Shown: one piece after another, positions 6,655 through 12,624 of the stretch | Position numbering within the stretch: the first letter of the stretch is position 1 | Layout of the letters: each line of letters opens with the position of its first letter | NCBI GenBank assembly: GCA_034696485.1 | Contig: JAQIWT010001087.1 | Span: 1 to 12,624 of the forward strand | Length of the DNA: 12,624 nt | Direction of reading: 5' to 3' | From: Isohypsibius dastychi | Taxonomy: Eukaryota > Tardigrada > Eutardigrada > Parachela > Isohypsibiidae | Program-made: the position numbers and the translations under genes | The notes under the pieces: model-generated | What the model saw: only the letters and a program-made list of their open reading frames with translations | What the model was told of the DNA's origin: nothing | Database searches by the model: none

Positions 6655-6785
6655 CTTCTCCGGCTCAGACGAAAACGAAACGATCTTGCCGAAGAACGAA
6701 ACGATCTTGCCGAAGAACGAAACGATCTTGCCGAGATCGAAACGATCTTGCCGAAAACGTGACGATCTGCCCGACGAAGCAGTCC
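6655..6785 (-). repeat. Tandem GGCAAGATCGTTTCGTT array, inverted copy
   Basis: Minus-strand copies of the same motif with a regular 21-bp spacing (CGATCTTGC at about 6680, 6701 and 6722, then 6742), followed by a mutated final unit ending GACGATCTGCCCG. Because the period is 21 bp, the + strand happens to encode a seven-residue peptide repeat (RRTKRSC), which is a by-product and not evidence of a gene. Confidence 0.85.
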
Positions 6786-6799
6786 AGCCAAATCTAACA

Positions 6800-7255
6800 C
6801 AATACTTTCGAGATTGTCACTAAACCAGTGAACGGCGGCAATCCACCGAATCATCTATCAACTTTCGACTCGGAACAAGCCATATTAAAAGCACTGTTTT
6901 TGTTCTAACTTTGCTGTTACTGGTGCATTTTACTCAATCTAGAGAACCAAGTCAATTTGTCTACAAAAAGCTGAGAGTGCTTAAACTGCGGAATCACCTT
7001 TAATGAAGGAATCGTGGTAGTTGATAAGATTTTAACTTTTGTGATTAACTTGTGAGAGCAGAATCGCAATGATCCTATGATCTTATGACTTATGAAAAAT
7101 CCGAAATCCAGCACTTATAAAGTCGAGCAGCAAGAATGATATCATAACCATTAGATACTGCTTTTGTCGTCCTGCTGTAAACGGATTTTCACGATGTGCG
7201 AATGATCGGATAATGAACGACCGCTGCGAGTCCGGGCAGGGAAACTAGATAATAT
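6800..7255. other. No recognisable gene
   Basis: Unique-looking, AT-biased sequence between the two repeat-ended elements. It contains only short open frames without motifs on either strand. No tRNA-like structure or tandem repeat is seen. GTCCGGGC occurs at about 7230, and again in the same orientation at about 8335 beside the right inverted arm. It is not part of the inverted match. Confidence 0.5.
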
Positions 7256-7507
7256 CTACCAGGAGAATTCATTATCGTGACAATAACGTTAAATCTTCTT
7301 AATTGTGACAATCGAATATCTTCGTCGCAGATTGGGTAAACGTCTGTTTGATAATTTTGCTAGGATCAGTTTTTTCCCCTCTATTCAATGAGCTATAAGT
7401 CACCCAGATCGGCCCACCCATTCAAGCTCTGCAATTATCCAAAAAACAGCGGCAAAACTCAACTCCCGCCAGGCAGTTCCAACCGAAACACCCTTCTGGT
7501 ACCCGCA
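7256..7507 (+). repeat. Long inverted repeat, left arm (~250 bp)
   Basis: Matches the reverse complement of 8079-8326 along its whole length with scattered substitutions and small gaps. Examples are CTACCAGGAGAATTCAT, CTATTCAATGAGCTATAAG and GTCACCCAGATCGGCCCA in both. The arms diverge sharply inward of ACCCGCA and outward of CTACCAGG. Confidence 0.9.
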
Positions 7508-7566
7508 TCACCGAGAACAACACCATATGTCATTGTCAATAGTCAGTACTTGGAATAAACTAAACT

Positions 7567-8008
7567 TCACTTCTTTTTCTGGGACCTGGTGATTCTGCTT
7601 GCTTCCTGATCGTTTTCATTCACAGACTCAACTAGGATCCGCTTCTTGACCACTTTAGCCGAAGACACTTTAGGAGGCTTTTTCTGCGTGATCGGTGCAG
7701 CTTTGGACTTTTTCGAACCTCCACACTTTTCAACAGCTTTCTTCCGCTTCTCTTCCGCACAAATAATGGCGTGCTGCTTCCGGCGCCCTTTAAAAAGATT
7801 CGTCCAGATTGAAAATCACCCGGGCATCGTCCAAAAATCCTTTAGAAAACAGACTCTGAAGAATGGCAATGAAGAACTCCGCTCTCTCCTTGGTGAATTT
7901 TAACTATTCTCCGTATTCTTTGGATGAGCCATTGCGAATAGAAAGCTTGTGTCTGTCCAAAAATCGACGCAACCATTGAGCATCAATATTACCAGTTACC
8001 CCTGACAT
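7567..8008 (-). pseudogene. Pogo-like (DDE) transposase remnant, internally deleted
   Basis: Reading from 8008 (possible ATG at 8006-8008), the frame gives GNIDAQWLRRFLDRHKLSIR, then KEYGE and a TAG at 7904-7906. The same frame then continues with FTKERAEFFIAILQSLFSKG and VIFNLDESF. The W..RF..RH.LS.R and FNLDE patterns match the end of the CENP-B-type DNA-binding region and the first catalytic aspartate motif of pogo/Tigger transposases. The sequence then jumps (stop at about 7790, one-base frame change) straight to a lysine-rich tail: AEEKRKKAVEK, GGSKKSK, RITRSQKKK, ending with TGA at 7567-7569. Such tails are usual at pogo transposase C-termini. The roughly 150-200 residues carrying the second and third catalytic acids are missing. 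It cannot be active. Confidence 0.65.
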
Positions 8009-8078
8009 AAAAACAACACGAAAAAGCATGAGATGAAACTTGAACGACAATAAGCTGAAGATGGACTGCAAGCCACAG

Positions 8079-8326
8079 TGCGGGTACGAGAAGCGTGTTT
8101 TGGTTGGAACTGCCTGGAGTTGAGTTTTGCCGCTGTTTTTCGGATAATTGCAAAGCTTGAATGGGTGGGCCGATCTGGGTGACTTATAGCTCATTGAATA
8201 GAGGGAAAAAAACTGATCCTACCAAAATTATCAGACAGACGCTAACCCAATCTGCGACGAAGATATTTGACTGTCACATTTAAAAAGATTTAACGTTATT
8301 GTCACGATTATGAATTCTCCTGGTAG
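8079..8326 (-). repeat. Long inverted repeat, right arm (~250 bp)
   Basis: Inverted partner of 7256-7507. On this arm the minus strand leads directly into the transposase remnant, so this is the promoter-proximal end of the old element. Beyond it at 8331-8395 a short unique stretch separates the arm from the AACGATCTTGCCG motif copies. Confidence 0.9.
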
Positions 8327-8394
8327 TCTCCTTGGTCCGGGCTGTCTTTTGCAGCGTTTGCCTCTCTCAATCTGTGACCCCCTCTGGCTCGGAT

Positions 8395-8503
8395 AGAAAC
8401 AAAACGATCTTGCCGGAGGCAAAGCGATCTTGCCGACGAAACGATCATGCCGGCAAACCGGTTTCGCAAAATAGTTTCGAAACCACGAAATGATCTTGTC
8501 GGC
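8395..8503 (-). repeat. GGCAAGATCG motif copies, right end
   Basis: At least three inverted AACGATCTTGCCG-type copies, then GGTTTCGCAAAATAGTTTCGAAACCACG, whose complement is almost the same as 5937-5965. This extended match shows that the 5924 and 8503 ends belong to the same transposon family. Confidence 0.8.
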
Positions 8504-8844
8504 TAAACGCGAAGCTGTGTGAGCGTTTGGGAAATCATTGAACTTGGGGGCAAAACCCTTCAATTTTTTTACCCTGCAACTTTGATAGTAGTCAAACAAG
8601 ACTGGGTTCGACCGAGTGACAGTTAACAAACAACGCCAAGTAATTCACCATGGCTTCATTGAGCATGCATAATGTTGTACAGACTCATAAACATTATATT
8701 TTTGCGGCAGCCTCCAGCCCTTTCGACGCCTGTCCAACATAACGTTTCGTTTCAGGTATCATTCCATGTTCTATCATTGAATAAGCCATGTCCAGGATTG
8801 TCCTACTCTTCTCAATCGGTTCGATTCCCAAGGACCTTCCTCAT

Positions 8845-8907
8845 CTAAGAATAATAAAGAGCAGATCTTGGAACGAGCTTGACAAAACGACAATTCCGTG
8901 AATGTAC
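8845..8907 (-). other. Intron in the reductase pseudogene (63 nt)
   Basis: On the minus strand the donor is AAA|GTACATTC and the acceptor is TTATTATTCTTAG|ATG. Removing it joins DNAK to MRKV and then LGIEP after one extra base, which restores the family's usual DN.K.RK.LG motif. Confidence 0.6.
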
Positions 8908-9231
8908 TTTAGCGTTATCCAACTGAATATGCTGACCCCATCTCGGTAGAACTTGTGCCACAGTCTTTTCAAACCACGAAATGAGTGATACAAGAATTCT
9001 GGGCGCCATCATGGTTGTCACACTATAGCCTTGTGCACAAAACTCGTTCAAGAGTACATCAGCCACATCGCGGAACCATATCCCGCCAGAATTAACGAGG
9101 AATCGCTGACCATCCGCACCCTCCAAGGTCATTGCTTTAATATGTGCTGAAGTAACATCACGTACATCACAGATCTCAAACGATATATTGGGTAGACCCG
9201 GGATCTCACGCCTCATTAAACGGCCAACCAA

Positions 9232-9283
9232 CTTCAGTAAAACCATAATGATGACACCAGTTCGAATGTTGCTTGAAGCATAC
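9232..9283 (-). other. Intron in the reductase pseudogene (52 nt)
   Basis: Donor G|GTATGCTTC and acceptor TTTTACTGAAG on the minus strand. Removal brings GTSQEE next to LVGRLMRREIPGLPN, as expected for the family, apart from a one-base frame mismatch at the donor side. The open frame through this segment is therefore probably not translated sequence. Confidence 0.5.
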
Positions 9284-9686
9284 CTTCTTCCTGGCTGGTT
9301 CCAGTTGAGCCATGGCAGACCGGTCCCATAATGAATGTAGAGTTGATGGTGGTCAGCTCGAACTTGGTGCCTTCTAGATCAATCAAACTACCCTAGATGA
9401 TTTCTCTGGAAGTGCAAAGTTAACCAGTGAGACCACTAACAAAAGCTATGCGGCTTTCTCTGCCATAGTGTTGCTTTTCTGATAAGCGACAACATCCGCG
9501 TTTTGATCAGTCCAATCTTGTCCAGAGTAGGTATTGCGATAATTTGGATAAGTTAGTCCCACGGTCGCGGCAACAGAGCTGGTCAGTGCAACTCTCTTAA
9601 CGCTTGAAATGACGGAGCAGGCTCAAAGTATGTACATGTGAAGTACCCTTGAATGCTGGTTTGATTAGTACCTTAGCAGCAAGAAC

Positions 9687-9732
9687 CTAAATGAGAAGTA
9701 AACAGTGTTCGGGATCGGGATTTACTACTCAC
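9687..9732 (-). other. Intron in the reductase pseudogene (46 nt)
   Basis: Donor CAA|GTGAGTAG and acceptor ACTTCTCATTTAG|GTT on the minus strand. Removal joins IPDDEQ to VLAAKVLIKPAFKGT in frame. The short length is informative about the organism's intron style. Confidence 0.72.
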
Positions 9733-10480
9733 TTGTTCGTCATCCGGAATTGCGCTTGGAAATGAAAAAGCGATGGGGAGAACATAAGTAAACCCAAAAG
9801 CTGCCCTTCATAAATTAGGATATTGGTAGCAGTGGAGCCCGAACCTAACGTAACCTTCACCTCGATTCACATTTTTATGGTTTTTGTACATGAGATAACC
9901 AAACCTCTTAGGATTCTGACTGAAGAATCTTACAGAAATTATCTCGACATTGTTGATCATTTTTTGCATTGGGACGGTAGTTTAGAAATCGCGTACGGAT
10001 ACCATCTTAAACCCAGTTCAAAGTGAAGTTCAAAGATGTTGTGTCAAATGTCATCAGTAAATTATGGTAACTGATAAAAGAACGATCTTTACATGACATT
10101 ATTTACTCGTTCCGTCCATCAGAGCTAAGCAAGCAGGTCAGTTTCAACAAATTGTAGAGGATGTTCAGTATTAGCTGGCATAGCTGGTAGAGCGGAGCGA
10201 TTTTTTTGGTTTCAACTGAACTTCGAACTGTACCTTGCACTTGGTAGCCCAGCTTCTGTAGTTGCTTAACACAATGTGACCGGACAAATCCCGATGCTTC
10301 CGTGTCAAAGACTCCTGAAATCAGAATTCAAGTACAGACGGTATTCGGGGGCGTTTTGGTTCTTTCTGGAGCTGCAGTATAGCACTCTCTGCAATTAACA
10401 TAAATGGAAATTAAGAAATGAAATGTCGATACTTTGCTTGGTTGTATAGTTTCAGTCATCTTTTTATGAAATCTACTTAT

Positions 10481-11002
10481 ATGATGACTGGATCTGATTC
10501 TGTTCTATCTGCCGAGCCCTCAGGGGATAACAACATGGATAATCTTTCGATTGCGGAATCTCACCATCCTATTGCCGAATGGTCTCGTCAGGCTCACCTT
10601 CGAAATAATCAACGCAATAGCGGAAAAATTCAGAGGAAAAAACAAAAAGCCTGGTCGTCCATCTCAGAGTGCTCGGGTTATGGAGCTTGAGGAAAAGGTC
10701 AAAGAATAGTCAGCTTGTCTTCCTGCGCCATCAGATGAGACTTTGTTCCGCTTGTCTTCAGCTCTTCATTTCTCTGCTAACTCCGTTATTCCTGTATTCT
10801 CTCAAAACTCTGACCGTGGTGGCGTGTTTTTTCGCTTGGTTCATCAGGATGTTGATGGGCATCTGAAATTTTGAAAGTTCCAACGTCCACACGCAAACGA
10901 ATGAGGAATCAGGCCGCTTTTTCAGTTTTTACACGTAGTTGTCCACATCCACATACGCTCCATCCCACTACTAGCCCGTATTGGCCAGGTCATCGCATTT
11001 GA
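10481..11002 (+). pseudogene. Unknown protein with AT-hook-like motif and charged helix, broken
   Basis: Three frame segments read as one decayed protein. Segment 1 (ATG 10481 to about 10620): MDNLSIAESHHPIAEW and an Arg/Asn-rich stretch. Segment 2 (about 10615-10874): AEKFRGKNKKPGRPSQSARV, then MELEEKVKE (probable coiled coil), TAG at 10707-10709, then DETLFRLSSALHFSANSVIP and GGVFFRLVHQDVDGHLKF, TGA at 10872-10874. Segment 3 (10877-10999): VPTSTRKRMRNQAAFSVFTR and a Pro/His-rich end. KKPGRPS resembles the GRP core of AT hooks. I do not recognise the family. The basic, coiled-coil and helical make-up would fit a transposon-encoded gag or accessory protein, but this is inference. It points away from the reductase relic, with starts about 200 bp apart. 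Confidence 0.4.
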
Positions 11003-11031
11003 TGAATCTCTCCTCGGGGGACTTGACCTTA

Positions 11032-11523
11032 ACCAATAATCATAATCTTCCCATCTTTAAGAACTGTAGACTCAACAACCGCCCTGACTCACAATGGATG
11101 ATTTACAGGAATAGTGAAGTAAAGTAGATTTTGCCCAGCCGTGACCTTCAGCTGCTTTTGTTCCCTTGGTCAAGTCAGAAACACCGTAACTCTATGCTCA
11201 AGTGATGAGCCCGGCTGGATAATATCTTTGTACTCATATGACACGCTATCTAGACAAATTCAATTTTCAGCGCGGGTAATATCTGGAGCTGGACAAAAGT
11301 TATGGCGATTGCCTTTGAAATGGCTGAACGGTCGCCAATCTTTATAATGACTGACGAAAGAGCGCGCATTTTTCATTTCCGGGCAATCCCTTGCAAAGAA
11401 ATTCGTACCGTTACCATACTTTCCAGATGAGGATCGATATAGAACTACATAAATGGGGTCGTGGGCAAAACTTGGAACTATAGAAATATTCCAGAAAATA
11501 GATTGGCGAAGAGATACAAGCAT
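11032..11523 (-). pseudogene. Unknown protein relic, beta-rich, with three in-frame stops
   Basis: From ATG 11521-11523 one frame runs through SIFWNISIVPSFAHDPIYVV, RSSSGKYGNGTNFFARDCPE, SHYKDWRPFSHF and NRHNFCPAPD. A TGA falls at 11260-11262. The same frame continues with SVSYEYKDIIQPGSSLEHRV, QLKVTAGQNLLYFTIPVN and VVESTVLKDGKIMIIG, broken by TGA at 11170-11172 and 11089-11091. TAA at 11029-11031 ends it. Alternating hydrophobic/polar residues and two cysteines suggest a beta-sheet, possibly extracellular, protein. I cannot name the family. The persistence of coding-like sequence across three stops without a frame change argues that it was once translated. Its upstream exon, if any, is not visible. 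Confidence 0.42.
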
Positions 11524-12276
11524 TCCACCAAATCTTGCCAGTCACCATAACCACAGTAAGTTTGCCAGCCATCCCTGGAACCTATGCTATGAAACCTGTC
11601 CTCTTCCGACGGAAGGCGACCCAAGTAAAGCAAGATTGCCCGAGAGGTTATTTCGAATTGCAGATAAAGATCAGGGTGAGCTTACGTGAACCCTATGGCC
11701 GCCGGAGCATCAGAGAGGCGATCTTGCACCTAACATGTCTGCACCCCTCAGTAGGGGAACTTGTGGGCAACCAATGACATCTCAAAAAACGGATATCGAT
11801 CCTAGATACGGCCAGCCAGAGAAATAACGAAATTTCCTGCTTAATTATCAGACATTCTGGTTACTTTTGGCATCAGTCACGGAGACGAAACCGTGAAATC
11901 GGATCGAACGATCCACAGAAGCAGTTTAGTGGAAGAGGTTAAAGAGCACTGCAGAATTATCTGCACTAGTGGTAAACCAGCAGATGAGAAGAATGAGATG
12001 TCTTACGGTAGAGAAACATGCGCTATGTAACTCAAAAAATCTCTTTTCTTGTCCGAGTGAAAACACTGAAAATTACTGTTACTTGAAAATATCATGACAA
12101 TTTGCAATACGTAAAATCGCGACTGTGTGCTGTGTGTTTGAAGGAGGATAGAATTCAAGGACAAGTTTTCCAACTGGACTGGGTGAGTTACGAATTCTCT
12201 CCGAAATCCTCATAGTGGAAAACGCCAAGTCCAGAAAAGGCAGCAGACTCGAGAATTTTTATAGTTAAGTAACGTA
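11524..12276. other. No identified gene; weak coding-like fragment at 11845-12030 (+)
   Basis: A + strand frame from 11845 to TAA 12028-12030 (61 codons, no early ATG) contains VTFGISHGDETVKSDRT and SLVEEVKEHCRIICTSGKP. It has plausible composition but no known motif. It could be a relic exon. Elsewhere overlapping open frames at 11453-11777 show no motif, and I cannot choose between them. No RNA gene or tandem repeat is seen. Confidence 0.25.
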
Positions 12277-12345
12277 GCTGTGATAGCCCAGTAGTGTGAC
12301 TGCAGTCTCGGGTGCGATAAGACGAGAGTTCGATCCCAAATGAAG
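12277..12345 (+). mobile_element. tRNA-derived SINE-like head (RNA polymerase III A and B boxes)
   Basis: TAGCCCAGTAG (12284-12294) fits the A-box pattern TRGYNNARNNG. GTTCGATCCC (12328-12337) fits the B-box pattern GWTCRANNCC. The two are 44 bp apart, the usual tRNA spacing. The flanking stems do not pair as a functional tRNA: the T stem GAGAG faces CCAAA. This is therefore a tRNA-like promoter or decayed SINE head, not a tRNA gene. The following 280 bp could be the SINE body, but no poly-A or simple-repeat tail or target duplication can be shown before the window ends. Confidence 0.42.
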
Positions 12346-12460
12346 ACAACTTTTTTCTTTGGCCGATCACGAGAATCTGTACGCAACCCCAGCACAGCCC
12401 CATCGCCTATCTTCTTGCGTACATACAGGGTGATCTGGTGGACGCTCTGTTCCCCTGGCT

Positions 12461-12510
12461 AACCTGTTGGGGCCACGACTAGAGCTTTTCCTGAGGTTCG
12501 CCAACAGGTT
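12461..12510. repeat. Perfect 10-bp inverted repeat AACCTGTTGG / CCAACAGGTT
   Basis: Arms at 12461-12470 and 12501-12510 with a 30-base spacer. Part of a run of self-complementary sequence that continues to the window end. It may be the end of a transposable element or part of the SINE body. Confidence 0.75.
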
Positions 12511-12586
12511 GAGCTCAAGTTCCAAAGTACACCTGGGGACCTTTGTCTAACTCTTCGTTGACCAGGTCATTTCACTTCCACCGATT

Positions 12587-12615
12587 ACCAGGTGGGGTCA
12601 GATTGACCCCAGGTC
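12587..12615. repeat. Hairpin GGGGTCA-GAT-TGACCCC with extended arms
   Basis: A perfect 7-bp stem (12594-12600 with 12604-12610) around a 3-base loop. It extends imperfectly by ACCAGGT on the left and AGGTCAGT on the right. CACCTGGGGACC at about 12532-12540 is a further near-copy of one arm. The structure is cut close to the window end. Confidence 0.7.
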
Positions 12616-12624
12616 AGTCGGCCA

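Larger units (their letters stand above)
5924..6785. mobile_element. Foldback-type element with tandem-repeat ends
   Basis: The left end (5924-6045) has at least four tandem copies of GGCAAGATCGTTTCGTT-like units of 17-20 bp. The right end (about 6655-6785) has the same motif inverted, in about five copies with a 20-21-bp period (CGAAACGATCTTGC). Inside the tandem repeats the match continues: CTGAATCAGAGAGAAAGGTT on the left pairs with the inverted CTGAGTCAGAGAGGGTAACC on the right. Long inverted ends made of tandem subrepeats are the hallmark of Foldback-like elements and some MITEs. The core (6080-6640) holds no recognisable protein. A clear target duplication is not visible, so exact outer boundaries are uncertain. 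Confidence 0.6.
7256..8503 (-). mobile_element. Pogo-like DNA transposon relic with long inverted arms
   Basis: Two 250-bp inverted arms enclose a minus-strand transposase remnant (7567-8008). Beyond the right arm, 8395-8503 carries the same AACGATCTTGCCG motif and TTTCGAAACTATTT block that form the ends of the neighbouring foldback-type element at 5924. This makes the two related families. The left arm lacks these outer motif copies, so that end is truncated, or else the true partner end is the one at 5924 and the whole 5924-8503 span is one composite. A TA dinucleotide lies near both 5919 and 8503, as expected for pogo/Tc1-mariner insertions, but it is too short to be convincing. Confidence 0.55.
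8694..10300 (-). pseudogene. Extended short-chain dehydrogenase/reductase (dihydroflavonol-4-reductase-like), decayed, with introns
   Basis: Read from about 10300 down to TAA at 8694-8696. In order: a Rossmann N-terminus (TEASGFVRSH, LQKLGYQVQGTVRSS, HPLQFVETDLL); DDEQ and VLIKPAFKGTSHV; ACSVISSVKRVALTSSVAA; TYSGQDWTDQ; VVAYQKSNTMAEKAA; KFELTTINSTFIMGP; MRREIPGLPNISFEICDVRD; GADGQRFLVNSGG; QLDNAK; LGIEPIEKSRTILDMAYS. This order is diagnostic of NADPH-dependent dihydroflavonol/cinnamoyl-CoA-reductase-like enzymes, which are cytosolic and reduce ketone or aldehyde substrates. Introns inferred at 9687-9732 (46 nt), 9232-9283 (52 nt) and 8845-8907 (63 nt). Decay: TGxxGxxG is TEASGFVR (two glycines lost); the catalytic YxxxK reads YQKSN (Lys to Asn); there are stops at about 9453 and 10100; frame changes lie near 10185, 9625, 9300 and 8830. 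About 240 bp (9840-10080) has no homology and may be an intron or insertion. Confidence 0.82.

Noticed and set aside
6357-6854. Open frames on both strands with peptide repeats such as RRTKRSC
   Set aside because: The peptide repeat is an automatic product of the 21-bp tandem DNA motif at the foldback end, readable on both strands.
8231-8629. 132-codon minus-strand open frame
   Set aside because: It runs across the inverted arm and transposon end motifs, has no domain, and is explained by the repeat sequence.
8818-8832. GGTTCGATTCCCA, a perfect match to a tRNA B box
   Set aside because: It lies inside the conserved LGIEPIEK coding segment of the reductase (minus strand). No A box is found at the right distance on the + strand.
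10170-10250. CATAGCTGGTAGAGCGGAGCG, resembling the D-arm of a tRNA
   Set aside because: There is no matching B box or acceptor pairing, and the same bases encode reductase N-terminal sequence on the minus strand.
11453-11777. Two overlapping + strand open frames of about 80 codons
   Set aside because: They overlap each other and the minus-strand relic, share no motif with any family I know, and cannot be told apart from chance frames.

Overview
The window looks like a gene-poor, repeat-dense stretch of a eukaryotic (probably invertebrate animal) nuclear genome. Reasons: short GT-AG introns (46, 52 and 63 nt) inside a recognisable reductase gene, a THAP zinc-finger gene, relics of several eukaryotic transposon classes, a tRNA-derived SINE-like head, and three tandem-repeat arrays. 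I cannot name the species. No intact full-length gene is visible: every recognisable protein is interrupted by stop codons and single-base frame changes.

Layout. 1-240: an 85-bp-period satellite built on TTGAAATTCAA, then AT-rich low-complexity DNA. 241-960: no gene, one TAAG microsatellite. 964-1227 (-): a short uncharacterised open frame. 1250-1570: a minisatellite with a period near 85 bp. 1643-2132: a 474-bp non-autonomous hAT-type element with a perfect 8-bp target duplication. 2133-2499 and 4399-4690: two halves of one 91-bp minisatellite, split by a roughly 1.9-kb THAP/P-element-like relic (2500-4398). 4683-5640 (-): a broken DIRS-type gag-like protein with a CCHC zinc knuckle. 5924-8503: one or two foldback-type elements whose ends are tandem copies of a roughly 20-bp motif (GGCAAGATCGTTTCGTT). 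The right-hand part has 250-bp inverted arms around an internally deleted pogo-like transposase. 8694-10300 (-): a decayed extended short-chain dehydrogenase/reductase gene of the dihydroflavonol-reductase-like group. 10481-11002 (+): a decayed protein with an AT-hook-like motif and a charged helix. 11032-11523 (-): a decayed unknown protein. 12277-12345: a tRNA-like SINE head, followed by hairpin-rich DNA to the window end.

How the parts relate. The most informative structure is the nesting: removing the hAT element and the THAP element leaves the right flanks of both in register with the 91-bp minisatellite. Both insertion sites, and the edge of the DIRS-like relic, fall within the same short segment of the repeat unit, so the array looks like an insertion hotspot. 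The foldback-type ends next to a pogo-like transposase suggest a non-autonomous family and a dead relative of its mobiliser. The reductase gene is the only clear non-transposon gene, and it has lost two of three Rossmann glycines and the catalytic lysine as well as its frame.
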